From NCBI GenBank assembly GCA_964632795.1, contig CAZWEZ010000092.1, positions 1 to 15,300 of the forward strand: a stretch of 15,300 bases of DNA. The letters are read 5' to 3'. This document shows positions 7,310 to 15,298 of the stretch, piece by piece. Under the pieces are notes generated by a model. That model was not told where the DNA came from and did not search any database. It worked only from the letters and a program-made list of their open reading frames with translations. Each line of letters starts with the position of its first letter. Within the stretch, counting starts at the first letter, position 1. Source of the stretch: CAZWEZ01 sp964632795. GTDB taxonomy: Bacteria > Pseudomonadota > Alphaproteobacteria > Rhodospirillales > 2-02-FULL-58-16. Both the position numbers and the translations under genes were made by a program.

Positions 7310-8304
7310 GGACGCAAAAAACCGACGATGTCCTGGATCTCGGCGAGGATCGGCTCGGCCAGGGCGCGGGCCCGCTCGGCGCCCTCGCGCAGCACCGCGT
7401 CGACCGTGGCGGGATCGGCCATCAGGCGGCGCATCTCGTCCTGGATCGGGCTCAGTTGGTTCACCGCCAGGTCGGCCAGGTCCTGCTTGAAGTCGGAGAA
7501 CTGGCCGCCGCCGAAGCGGGCGCAGACGTCCTCGACGGTGGCGTCCGACAGCGCCGCGTAGATGCCCATCAGGTTGGCCGCCTCGGGCCGGGCGTCGAAC
7601 TCGGCGGTCGAGGCCGGCAGAGGGTGGGGGTCGGTGCGGGCCTTCCTGATCTTGCGCGCGATGTCCTGGGCGCTGTCGGTCATGTTGATCCGCGACATCT
7701 CGGAGGGCTCCGACTTGCTCATCTTGCGGGTGCCGTCCTTGAGCGACATGATGCGCCTCGCGGCGCCGAAGATCAGCGGCTCGACCAGGGGGAAGAAGTC
7801 GACCCCGAAGTCGTTGTTGAACTTGTGGGCGATGTCGCGGGTCAGCTCCAGGTGCTGCTTCTGGTCCTCGCCCACCGGCACGTGGGTCGCCTTGTAAAGC
7901 AGGATGTCGGCGGCCATCAGGTTGGGATAGGCGTACAGCCCGACCGAGGCGTTCTCGCGCTTCTTGCCCGCCTTCTCCTTGAACTGGGTCATCCGGTTGA
8001 GCCACCCCAGCCGGGCCACGCAGTTGAATATCCAGGCCAACTCGGCGTGGGCCGCCACCTGGCTCTGGTTGAAGATGATGTTGCGCTTGGGATCGAGGCC
8101 GGCGGCGATCAGCCCGGCGGTCGCCTCGCGGATGTTGGCGCTCAGCTCACCCGGCTCCTGCCAGGTGGTGATGGCGTGCATGTCGACCACGCAGAACAGG
8201 CAGTCGTACTCGTCCTGCAGGCGCACCCAGTTGCGGATCGCCCCCAGGTAGTTGCCCAAGTGCAGGTTGCCGGTCGGCTGGACGCCCGAGAAGATACGCT
8301 TCAT
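7306..8304 (-). CDS. trpS: Tryptophanyl-tRNA synthetase
   Basis: A 332-residue class I aminoacyl-tRNA synthetase, essentially the same length as the E. coli enzyme. It charges tRNA-Trp with tryptophan in the cytoplasm. The N-terminal FSGVQPTGNLHLGNYLGAI holds the HIGH-equivalent HLGN (15-18), and GTRKMSKSEPS holds a textbook KMSKS loop (194-198). The intervening tryptophan-pocket and dimer regions, such as DMHAITTW and YPNLMAADILLY, are also typical. The start is the ATG at 8302-8304, which gives the family's usual N-terminus. An AGGG at about 11 bases could serve as the ribosome binding site. The 67-base gap to murJ contains a run of seven T on the - strand but no convincing stem, so the two may be cotranscribed. 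No anomaly was seen. Confidence 0.97.
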   Translation of the reverse strand: MKRIFSGVQPTGNLHLGNYLGAIRNWVRLQDEYDCLFCVVDMHAITTWQEPGELSANIREATAGLIAAGLDPKRNIIFNQSQVAAHAELAWIFNCVARLGWLNRMTQFKEKAGKKRENASVGLYAYPNLMAADILLYKATHVPVGEDQKQHLELTRDIAHKFNNDFGVDFFPLVEPLIFGAARRIMSLKDGTRKMSKSEPSEMSRINMTDSAQDIARKIRKARTDPHPLPASTAEFDARPEAANLMGIYAALSDATVEDVCARFGGGQFSDFKQDLADLAVNQLSPIQDEMRRLMADPATVDAVLREGAERARALAEPILAEIQDIVGFLRP

Positions 8305-8371
8305 GGAAGGTCGGCCCTAGTGTCCTGGATCAAAAAAAGCGGCGGAGTTATGGCCCCTATGCGGTGGCCGG

Positions 8372-9922
8372 TCAAGCGGTGTCCCGCCGCGCCAGCCGTT
8401 TGACGTCGTCGAGCCTGGCCGCCCCGGTAACCACCGCCGCCGCCGCGAAGATCGCCCCGCCGCCCGCCACCAGGGCGGTCACGGCCACCACCCGCCAGGC
8501 GAACGCCCCGCCCACCAGGTCGCCAAGCGCCCACTGGCCCAGGGCCAGCGCCCCCGCCATCACGACGCTCGCCAAGACGATCCGCGGGAGACGCCTACGA
8601 AGCCGCGAATCGATGGCCAGCAACCGGCGCCGGTGCAACAGCCAGGCCAGCAGCCCGGCATTGAGCCAGGCCGACAGCGAAGAGCCGAGGGCGATGCCGA
8701 CGTGGCCGAGGATGCGCATCAAGACGAGGTTGAGGACGATGTTGGCGACCATCGCCGCCACCGCCACCCGGACCGGCGTCACCGTGTCCTCGCGGGCGAA
8801 GAAGGCCGGCGCCAGGACCCGGATCAGGACGTAGGCCGGCAGACCGGCGGCGAACGCGACCAGCGCCGAGGCGGTGGCGAGACCGTCGCCGGCGGTGAAG
8901 GCGCCGCGTTCGAAAAGCACCGAGACGATGGGCCCCGCAATGACCATCAGCGCGGCCGCCGCCGGCACCGTCAGCAGCAACGCCAGTTCCAGCCCCCGGT
9001 TGATGCTGTTGGCGGCGGCGTCCTCCTGGCCGGCCTTGAGCTGGCGCGACAGCGTCGGCAGCAACGCCGTGCCCACCGCCACCCCGACCACCCCCAGCGG
9101 CAGCTGGACCACCCGGTCGGCGTAATAGAGGTAGGATACCGCGCCCTCGGAGACCAGGGTCGCCAGGATGGTGCCGATCAGCAGGTTGATCTGATAGAGG
9201 CTGGCCCCGAACACCACCGGCAGGATGCGCCGGCCGAGAAGCCTGACCCTGGGGCTCAGGCGGGGGCGGACGAAGGACACCGGCAGCCCGGCGCGGCGGC
9301 AGTGGGCGACCAGCCACCCGAACTGGACCAGCCCCGCCCCGGCGACGCCCCAGGCCAGGGCATGGCCGGGGGTCGCCAGCAGCGGGCTCAGGCCGAGCAC
9401 GGCGGCGATCAGGCACACGTTGAGCAGGATCGGCGTCGCGGCGGCCGCCGCGAACCGGCCCAGCGAGTTCAGGACCCCCGATTGCAGCGACACCAGCGAG
9501 ATGAAGAACAGGTAGGGAAAGGCGATCCGCGACAACTCGGTGGCCAGCTCCATCTTGCCGGCCACGGCCTCGAAGCCCGGCGCCAGGACGTACATCGCCC
9601 ACGGCATGGCGATCTCGATGACGACCACGAACACCAGCAGGATGAAGGCCAGCACCGAGAACGCCTGGTCGGTGAACTCCTTGGCCCGCTCCCGGCCCTC
9701 GGTCTCCAGCAGCCCCGTGAAGATGGGCACGAAGGCGGCGCTAAAGGCGCCCTCGGCGAACAGGCGGCGGAACAGGTTGGGAAACCGGAAGGCGACGAAG
9801 AAGGCGTCCGCCGTGGTCCCGGCGCCCAGGAAGCCGGCGATCAGGATGTCGCGCGCGAAACCGAGCACGCGGCTGATCATGGTCATGCCGCCGACGGTGG
9901 CGATGGAGCGCAACAGGGCCAT
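8372..9922 (-). CDS. murJ: Lipid II flippase MurJ
   Basis: A 516-residue polytopic inner-membrane protein of the MOP/MATE-like superfamily with about fourteen predicted transmembrane helices. MurJ moves lipid II, the peptidoglycan precursor, from the cytoplasmic to the periplasmic leaflet. The N-terminus SRVLGFARDILIAG and the block ADAFFVAFRFPNLFRRLFAEGAFS are classic for the family. The functionally important basic residues known from the E. coli protein (Arg18, Arg24, Arg52, Arg270) and Asp39 fall at the same residue numbers here. The length matches the family. The ATG at 9920-9922 has an AGGA ribosome binding site ten bases upstream. The gene sits between glnD and trpS, an order I recall as common in alphaproteobacteria. 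Its substrate is what the PBP encoded downstream polymerises. Confidence 0.96.
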   Translation of the reverse strand: MALLRSIATVGGMTMISRVLGFARDILIAGFLGAGTTADAFFVAFRFPNLFRRLFAEGAFSAAFVPIFTGLLETEGRERAKEFTDQAFSVLAFILLVFVVVIEIAMPWAMYVLAPGFEAVAGKMELATELSRIAFPYLFFISLVSLQSGVLNSLGRFAAAAATPILLNVCLIAAVLGLSPLLATPGHALAWGVAGAGLVQFGWLVAHCRRAGLPVSFVRPRLSPRVRLLGRRILPVVFGASLYQINLLIGTILATLVSEGAVSYLYYADRVVQLPLGVVGVAVGTALLPTLSRQLKAGQEDAAANSINRGLELALLLTVPAAAALMVIAGPIVSVLFERGAFTAGDGLATASALVAFAAGLPAYVLIRVLAPAFFAREDTVTPVRVAVAAMVANIVLNLVLMRILGHVGIALGSSLSAWLNAGLLAWLLHRRRLLAIDSRLRRRLPRIVLASVVMAGALALGQWALGDLVGGAFAWRVVAVTALVAGGGAIFAAAAVVTGAARLDDVKRLARRDTA

Positions 9923-9999
9923 GGAACCCGTGTCCTAACGGTTTATTGTGGCGAGGAAAAGGCACATGCACGTTCTATTGCGGTGTCGTCGGCGAGGGT

Positions 10000-12783
10000 C
10001 TACTCGGCGGCCTCGATGCCGTCGGCGGCCGGGGTCTCGGACTTGGCCGGTTCGATGGCCTCCAGCAGGCGGCGGCGGATTTCCTTGAGCTTCTCCTCGT
10101 GCTCGACCTTGAGCCCGAAGACGTCCTTGACGTAGAACACGTCGACCACCCGCTCGCCGTAGGTCGAGATGTGGCCGCTGGTGATCTGCAGGCCGAGCGC
10201 GGTCAGCGTCGAGGTGACGTCGTGGAGGAAGCCCGGCCGGTCGCGGCCGTTGACCTCGATGATGGTGTGCTCGGCGCCGGCCTCGTTGTCGATCAGCACC
10301 CGGGGCGGCACCTTGAAGACCTGGGTCCGGCTGGGCGGCGCCTGGCGGCGGGCGGCTTCCAGTTCGCGGGCCACATCGAGGCTTCCCGACAGGGAATCCC
10401 GGATCCTCTGGCACAGCTTCTCCAGGTTGTCGGGACGGTCGTAGGGGCCGCCCCGGAAGTCCTGGATCCACAGGGTATCCAGGGCCATGCCGTTGGCCAG
10501 GGTGACGATCTTGGCGTCGACGATGGAGGCCCCGCCGAGCGCCATGGCGCCGGCGATGGCGGCGAACAGACCCGCATAATCGGGGGTGTAGATGGTGATC
10601 TCGGTGACGTCGCGTCCCGGATCGACCCGGGTTCCGATGTGGACGCCGAGCCCGCGCCGCTCGGCCTCGCGGACCAGGTGGGCGTGGTGGACGTGGGTGT
10701 CGACGTCGTAGATCAGCCAGTAGTCGGTGTAGCCCCGCGCCACGTGTTCCTCGATCTCGGCGGCGGTCCACCCTTCCAGCCGTTCGCCGAGGGCGGCCTT
10801 GGCGTCGGCGACGCGAACCGCCTTGCGTTCGGACGGCAGGCCGCCGGTCATCTCCTCCTGGGCCCGGTAGTAGAGTTCGCGCAACAGCCCCGCCTTCCAG
10901 CCGTTCCACACCCCGGGACCGACGGCGCGGATGTCGGCCACGGTCAGGATCAGCAGCAGGCGCAGCCGTTCCGGAGACTGGACGGCGGCGACGAAGTCGG
11001 CGATCGCCTGGGGATCGGAGACGTCGCGCTTGAAGGCGGTGTCGCTCATCAACAGGTGATGGCTGACCAGCCACGAGACGGTCTCCGTCTCCCACTCGTT
11101 GAGGCCCAGCCGCGGCCCCAGCTTGCCGGCGATGCGCGCCCCGATCACCGAATGGTCGCCGCGCCGGCCCTTGGCGATGTCGTGAAGCAGCACCGCCAGG
11201 TAGAGGGCCTGGCGCGACTGCACCTGGCCGATCACCGAACAGGCCACCGGGTGGTCGTCGGCCAGCCGCCCGGTCTCGATGCCGTGCAGGATGCCGATGG
11301 CGCGGATGGAGTGCTCGTCGACCGTGAACACGTGGTACATGTCGTACTGCATCTGGGCGACGACGCGCCCGAAGTCGGGGATGAAGCCGCCGAACACGCC
11401 GGCCTCGTTGAGCCGGCGCAGCGAGGTTTCCGGGTCGTGGCGCGAGGTCAGGATGTCCATGAACAGCCGGTTGGCCTCGGGATCGGCGCGCAGCTCGCCG
11501 TCGATCCGCTTGAGGTTCTGGGTGACCAGCCTCAGCGCCCGGGGGTGGATGTCCAGTCCGTGGCGCTGGGCCTCGTTGAACAGGCGGATCAGCTTGATCG
11601 GATGGCGGGCGAAGTCGTCCTCGCGTTCCACCGTCAGACGGCCGCCGTCGATGCGGAAGCCGGGAATGTTTTGCTTGCGGAACGAGAACGCGGGAAAGCG
11701 GAACCGGGGCCGGCGCTTCTGGTGCTGTTCCTCGAGCACCGCGCACAGGATACGGGTCAAGTCGCCGACGTCCTTGGCGACCAGGAAATAGTGCTTCATG
11801 AAGCGCTCGACGCCCCGCGTGCCGGCGTGGTCGGTATAGGCCATGCGCCGGCCGATCCGGTCCTGGATGTTGAACGCCAGCCGCTCATCGGCCCGCCCGC
11901 TCAGGTAATGGAGGTGACAGCGCACCGTCCACAGGAAGTTCTGGGCCTTGGCGAAACGCCGGGCGTCGTCGGCGGTCAGCACCCGGCAATCGACCAGTTG
12001 GGCGACGTCGTCCACCCGGTACAGGTACTTGGCGATCCAGAACAGGGTTTGGAGGTCGCGCAGCCCCCCCTTGCCCTCCTTGACGTTGGGTTCCAGGACG
12101 TAGCGGCTGTCGCCCATCCGCTCGTGGCGGGCGTCGCGCTCGGCCAGCTTGGCTTCGACGAACTCGGCGCCGCTGCCGGCGACGATTTCGCTTGCAAAAC
12201 GGTCCTTGAAGTGGCGGAACAGCGCCTCGTCGCCCCACAACCACCTGGATTCGAGGAGGCTGGTGCGAATCGTCATGTCCTCGCGCGCCAGGCGCAGGTT
12301 GTCGTCCAGCGAGCGGCTGGCGTGGCCCACCTTGAGCCCCAGGTCCCACAGCAGATACAGCATGTACTCGACCACCTGCTCGGTGTGGGGGGTCTGCTTG
12401 TAGGGCAGCAGGAACAGCAGATCGATGTCCGAGAACGGGGCCAGCTCGCCGCGCCCGTAGCCCCCGGTGGCGGCCATCGAGAGCTGCTCGCCGGTGGTCG
12501 GGTTGGCCACCGGGTAGACGTACTTGAGGGCGAAATCGTGGATCGTGCGGACCAACTGGTCGATCAGGAAGGCATTGGCCCGCACCACCTCCGACCCCGG
12601 GACGGCCTGTTCCTCGAACCGGCGGCGGACCTCCTCGCGCCCCGAGACGAGGGCCTCCTTGAAGACCTCCAACACGCCGGGCCGCAGCTTCGGTGCGTAG
12701 CCCGACCACCCGGCCAGCTCGTCGAGCCGGCCGAGGAGGGCCTTGCGGTCGAATATCTCGCGCCGTCGGCGGAGTCGGGCCAT
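10000..12783 (-). CDS. glnD: [Protein-PII] uridylyltransferase / uridylyl-removing enzyme GlnD
   Basis: A 927-residue cytoplasmic nitrogen sensor, a normal length for alphaproteobacteria. It adds UMP to PII proteins (GlnB/GlnK) under nitrogen limitation and removes it when glutamine is abundant. Domains in order: a nucleotidyltransferase domain with GGYGRGELAPFSDIDLL (107-123; metal-binding Asp119 and Asp121), a central helical linker, an HD phosphohydrolase domain with VLLHDIAKG (His534, Asp535) for UMP removal, and two C-terminal ACT domains that sense glutamine, starting near 728 (EITIYTPDYAGLF) and 841 (EVNGRDRPGFL). All active-site motifs are intact, so both activities should be present. 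The start is the ATG at 12781-12783, with a strong promoter about 50 bases upstream. No strong ribosome binding site is visible. It is the first gene of the - strand cluster. Confidence 0.97.
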   Translation of the reverse strand: MARLRRRREIFDRKALLGRLDELAGWSGYAPKLRPGVLEVFKEALVSGREEVRRRFEEQAVPGSEVVRANAFLIDQLVRTIHDFALKYVYPVANPTTGEQLSMAATGGYGRGELAPFSDIDLLFLLPYKQTPHTEQVVEYMLYLLWDLGLKVGHASRSLDDNLRLAREDMTIRTSLLESRWLWGDEALFRHFKDRFASEIVAGSGAEFVEAKLAERDARHERMGDSRYVLEPNVKEGKGGLRDLQTLFWIAKYLYRVDDVAQLVDCRVLTADDARRFAKAQNFLWTVRCHLHYLSGRADERLAFNIQDRIGRRMAYTDHAGTRGVERFMKHYFLVAKDVGDLTRILCAVLEEQHQKRRPRFRFPAFSFRKQNIPGFRIDGGRLTVEREDDFARHPIKLIRLFNEAQRHGLDIHPRALRLVTQNLKRIDGELRADPEANRLFMDILTSRHDPETSLRRLNEAGVFGGFIPDFGRVVAQMQYDMYHVFTVDEHSIRAIGILHGIETGRLADDHPVACSVIGQVQSRQALYLAVLLHDIAKGRRGDHSVIGARIAGKLGPRLGLNEWETETVSWLVSHHLLMSDTAFKRDVSDPQAIADFVAAVQSPERLRLLLILTVADIRAVGPGVWNGWKAGLLRELYYRAQEEMTGGLPSERKAVRVADAKAALGERLEGWTAAEIEEHVARGYTDYWLIYDVDTHVHHAHLVREAERRGLGVHIGTRVDPGRDVTEITIYTPDYAGLFAAIAGAMALGGASIVDAKIVTLANGMALDTLWIQDFRGGPYDRPDNLEKLCQRIRDSLSGSLDVARELEAARRQAPPSRTQVFKVPPRVLIDNEAGAEHTIIEVNGRDRPGFLHDVTSTLTALGLQITSGHISTYGERVVDVFYVKDVFGLKVEHEEKLKEIRRRLLEAIEPAKSETPAADGIEAAE

Positions 12784-12832
12784 GGTTCAATCATCATCCA
12801 GCGCCCCCCCAAGGAACCGGGTTGGCCCGAAA

Positions 12833-12860
12833 ACTATACCGCATCCGGTTGAATTGTCAG
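12833..12860 (-). promoter_or_regulatory. Sigma-70 type promoter for glnD
   Basis: On the - strand CTGACA (12855-12860) and TATAGT (12833-12838) are separated by 16 bases. Each matches five of six consensus positions (TTGACA, TATAAT). The predicted transcript would start near 12826, giving an untranslated leader of about 43 bases. No sigma-54 type GG-N10-GC element was noticed, which fits constitutive glnD expression. This is the best promoter in the window. Confidence 0.6.
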
Positions 12861-13083
12861 TCCAAATCGGGAAGATGCCGGCGGCCTAAAAAACGGCTGG
12901 CGCCGGGGATCGAAATCCAGTAGAACCCATAACCGCCGGCCGAGGTTCCGCGTTGAGGACCATCTGGGTCAAGGAATGGGTTTCGTTGCCATTTGCGGGA
13001 GAGGGGAAAGTTCCTGCCAGTGACCGAGGAAACCAGCCGCCGGCAACAGCGGATGTTCCCGAACACCGGTATTCCTGTCGATA
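12861..13083. other. Divergent intergenic region, no gene supported
   Basis: The 300 bases between glnD and the Bax-like gene (12784-13083) hold the glnD promoter and little else I can support. GC content is lower than in the flanking genes. A weak stem (CCGGCG at 12878-12883 with CGCCGG at 12901-12906, enclosing an A-rich loop) could form. GATAAT at 13080-13085 resembles a -10 but overlaps the next gene's first ATG. A short open frame on the - strand here has no recognisable protein character. Confidence 0.4.
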
Positions 13084-14067
13084 ATGAATTTTGAACGCTG
13101 CGCTATGACCCTCGTCGGCGCCCTGGTGGCCATCCTGGTGGCGGCCAGCCTGTCGCGCCCCCTGGTCGGGGTGACCTCGCCCCCCCGGGCGACCCTTCGG
13201 ATGGCGGAATCGATGTCGTTGTCGATGCCGGTTCCCTCCGCCAGGGCGCGCCCCGCCGATCGCCGCGTATCGATCGACGAGTTGTCCCGGGCCTCCGCCG
13301 GGAAGCTGTCGGACGTCTTCGCCGACATGGATTACGACCTCGAATCGGTGGCCGCCGGCGACGTTCGCGTACCGCGCCTGTTCCTCGCCAGCCTGCCCGC
13401 CGACATCGCCAATATCCGCGAAAGCAAGGTCCGCAAGGCGCTGTTCTTCCAGGCCGTCCTTCCCCTGGTCCTGCAGGTCAACGAGGATATCCTGGAGGCC
13501 CGCTGGCGGCTGTGGCGGCTCGACTACCGCCAGCGGACCGGCGCCCGCCTCGACGCCCTGGACCGTCTGTGGCTGGCCGCCATGGCCGAGCGCTACGGTG
13601 TCGAGCGGGGCGACATGAGGGGCCTGTTGAGGCGGGTCGACATCATCCCGCCGTCCCTCGCCCTGGCCCAGGCGGCCGCCGAAAGCGGCTGGGGCACCTC
13701 GCGCTTCGTGCACGAGGGCAACGCCATCTTCGGCCAGTGGACGTTCGCCGTCGACGGCGCCCTGACGCCGCTGCGCCGCGACGCCGGCAAGACCCACAGG
13801 GTCAGGGCCTTCGCCAGCCTCCTCGATTCGGTCCGCGCCTACGCCCGCAACCTCAACACCCACCGCGCCTATCGGGAACTGCGCCAGGCGCGCGCCGCGA
13901 TGCGCGACGCCGGCAAGCCCCTCGACGGCCGCCGGCTGAGCGGCGAGCTGACCCGTTATTCCGAGCGCGGCGGCGCCTACGTGTCGACCATCCGCACCAT
14001 CATCGCCGTCAACAACCTGCGCCGGTTCGACGGCGCCCGCCTCAGCACCTCCGACTCCTCGATCTGA
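13084..14067 (+). CDS. Bax-like glucosaminidase-domain protein
   Basis: A 327-residue protein with an N-terminal hydrophobic segment (about 9-23), probably an uncleaved anchor or signal, so the rest should be periplasmic. The C-terminal half (about 165-320) matches the Bax/FlgJ-type N-acetylglucosaminidase domain: SLALAQAAAESGWGTSRF with the likely catalytic Glu200, then EGNAIFGQWTF, the SVRAYARNLNTH block and AYRELRQAR, as in E. coli Bax. Such enzymes cleave the glycan strand of peptidoglycan; activity of Bax-type proteins is inferred from homology more than biochemistry. The middle part (about 64-160) is helical and typical of the family. ATG 13084 gives the longest reading. ATG 13105, just before the hydrophobic segment, is a real alternative, and neither has a clear ribosome binding site. 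It converges on the deacetylase gene with nine bases between stops. Confidence 0.88.
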   Translation: MNFERCAMTLVGALVAILVAASLSRPLVGVTSPPRATLRMAESMSLSMPVPSARARPADRRVSIDELSRASAGKLSDVFADMDYDLESVAAGDVRVPRLFLASLPADIANIRESKVRKALFFQAVLPLVLQVNEDILEARWRLWRLDYRQRTGARLDALDRLWLAAMAERYGVERGDMRGLLRRVDIIPPSLALAQAAAESGWGTSRFVHEGNAIFGQWTFAVDGALTPLRRDAGKTHRVRAFASLLDSVRAYARNLNTHRAYRELRQARAAMRDAGKPLDGRRLSGELTRYSERGGAYVSTIRTIIAVNNLRRFDGARLSTSDSSI

Positions 14068-14076
14068 CACTCGTGG

Positions 14077-15099
14077 TCAGGGAACGTAGAACTGGCGGCC
14101 CAGCCAGCGCCAGCCGCCGTCGGCCGTCGGCAGGGTGCAGTTGACCCGCGTCCGTCCCTTGGGGAAGGGCTTGCTCATCCGGACCTCGAAGCGGCCCTCG
14201 CCGAGGCTCTCCACCCGGACCCGGCCCTCGTGGGAGGCGTAGCAGGCCAACCGTGAGGCATCGCCGAGCGGGTCCGCGAGCGTGAACCCATAGGCCGGCG
14301 GGTTGTTGGTGCCGATCAGCGGGTCGGCCGGGGTGACGTCGCGCACCGCCAGGACCCGCGCCCGGACCACCATCCGGAAGCGGGCGAGGTCCCCGTACTT
14401 CTCGTTGAGGGCGAAGCGGGGCAGATTATAGAAGTCTCCGCCGCCGCCGATGGCGCCCGAGTGCTGTCCGAAGGCGGCGCCGAACCCGGCCTCGCGGACC
14501 AGTGTCGCGACCGCCAGGCTGGCCTCGCCGTAGGGGTAGGCGAACAGCTCGGGCTGGCGGCCGAGTTCCTCGGCGAAGCGGGCGGCGGCGCGCTCGAGTT
14601 GGTCGCGGTTGGCGTCATCGGCGGCCCCCGCCATGTGCGGGTGCGAGGCGCCGTGGCCGCCGATGACGACCCCGGCCGCGGCCAGTTCGCGGACCTGATC
14701 CCAGGTCATGTAGTCGTCGGAGCCGCGGTCGACGGCGTCGGTGGCGACGAACAGGGTGAACGGCAGGCCGGCCGCCCGTAGCCGCGGCCAGGCCTCCCGG
14801 TAGACCGAGAGGAAGGCGTCGTCGACGGTCAGCCCGACCGTGCCCTCGGCCAAGGGATCGCCGCGGCGCAACGCATCCAGGATCTCGGGCACCGGCAGCA
14901 CCGTGTAGCCGCCGCTTCGCAGTTCCTCCAGGTGAGCCTCGAACTGGGTAATGGCGATGTTGGTCGAGGGGTAGTCGGACTCCCCGAAGCGGTGGTACAT
15001 GACGACCACCGCCGAATCGGCGGCCGCCGCCGGCGGCGCCCCAAGCGCCGCCGTGACGGCCAGCGCCAGCACCAACACCAGCGCAACGAGGCGTTTCAT
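14077..15099 (-). CDS. Secreted polysaccharide deacetylase (NodB-like, CE4 family)
   Basis: A 340-residue protein with a clear signal peptide (about 1-27: basic start, hydrophobic core, AAAA cleavage region), so it is exported to the periplasm or beyond. The NodB-homology domain (about 30-230) shows VVVMYHRF near its start, TVDDAF (91-96, with metal/catalytic Asp93 and Asp94), GGHGASHPHM (His149 and His153 as metal ligands) and FAYPYGE, a motif 3 lacking the usual arginine of RxPYG. These enzymes remove acetyl groups from N-acetylglucosamine-type polysaccharides; the target (exopolysaccharide, biofilm glucosamine polymer or peptidoglycan) cannot be read from sequence. The C-terminal ~100 residues look beta-rich and are not assigned. 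The ATG at 15097-15099 is the only good start; no ribosome binding site is visible. The upstream region is unusual (see the terminal repeats). Confidence 0.9.
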   Translation of the reverse strand: MKRLVALVLVLALAVTAALGAPPAAAADSAVVVMYHRFGESDYPSTNIAITQFEAHLEELRSGGYTVLPVPEILDALRRGDPLAEGTVGLTVDDAFLSVYREAWPRLRAAGLPFTLFVATDAVDRGSDDYMTWDQVRELAAAGVVIGGHGASHPHMAGAADDANRDQLERAAARFAEELGRQPELFAYPYGEASLAVATLVREAGFGAAFGQHSGAIGGGGDFYNLPRFALNEKYGDLARFRMVVRARVLAVRDVTPADPLIGTNNPPAYGFTLADPLGDASRLACYASHEGRVRVESLGEGRFEVRMSKPFPKGRTRVNCTLPTADGGWRWLGRQFYVP

Positions 15100-15144
15100 G
15101 GCGTTGTCATTGTCCGCATCATCCCGGTTTCCAGTATACTAGTG

Positions 15145-15171
15145 GTCTAAGTCTAACATACGGTACCCATA
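15145..15171. repeat. Short direct repeats in an AT-richer segment
   Basis: Two tandem copies of GTCTAA (15145-15150, 15151-15156) are followed by two copies of CATACG separated by five bases (about 15157-15173). The palindrome AGTATACT (about 15133-15140) and the palindrome ACTAGT lie just to the left. The segment from about 15130 to 15175 is near 45-50 percent GC, far below its surroundings. It may hold the deacetylase promoter, operator sites, or the edge of an inserted element. Confidence 0.45.
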
Positions 15172-15174
15172 CGA

Positions 15175-15268
15175 TCGCCTTTCCCGCTTCCTCGGCAGGA
15201 AGGCGCACGCCGGCGATGCCGGCACATCGGCAAGTGCGCCTGACGCCCCGAGGAAGCGGGAAAGGCGA
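15175..15268. repeat. Large imperfect palindrome / long stem-loop
   Basis: The outer arms, 15175-15195 and 15248-15268, are perfect 21-base reverse complements. After a small asymmetric mismatch (five against six bases) the pairing resumes with AGGCGCAC (15201-15208) against GTGCGCCT (15234-15241). The 25-base centre can form a small inner stem (CGATG with CATCG). Together this is a 29-pair hairpin of 94 bases. There is no T-run on either side, so it does not look like an ordinary intrinsic terminator. It resembles dispersed palindromic (REP/BIME-like or MITE-like) elements or a structured RNA. The pairing is seen directly; the identity is inferred. Confidence 0.85.
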
Positions 15269-15271
15269 CCA

Positions 15272-15298
15272 TCCGGGGGAGCGGGGGTGTCCCCCGGA
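15272..15298. repeat. Second GC-rich hairpin at the window edge
   Basis: TCCGGGGG (15272-15279) and CCCCCGGA (15291-15298) form a perfect eight-pair stem with an 11-base loop, three bases after the large palindrome. The structure reaches the end of the window, so its full extent is unknown. Confidence 0.7.

Noticed and set aside
8299..9936. Shared AGGACAC ... TTCCATG leader before murJ and trpS
   Set aside because: The shared part is mostly an AGGA ribosome binding site plus a chance match; the spacing to the ATG differs (10 against 18 bases).
9946..12852. Very long open frame on the + strand opposite glnD
   Set aside because: Glycine, glutamine, histidine and aspartate-rich composition with no motif; it is antisense to an unambiguous GlnD with all catalytic motifs. 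Long false frames are expected at this GC content.
12857..13066. Short - strand open frame between glnD and the Bax-like gene
   Set aside because: No recognisable protein features, non-ATG start, mixed third-position composition, and its end overlaps the glnD promoter.
15234..15250. GTGCGCC at 15234 as a group II intron 5' end
   Set aside because: The bases are part of a perfectly paired inner stem, no domain V or reverse transcriptase frame is visible, and the match is only the short terminal motif.
15175..15268. Large palindrome as a Rho-independent terminator
   Set aside because: No T run follows the stem on either strand, and the adjacent deacetylase gene is transcribed away from it.
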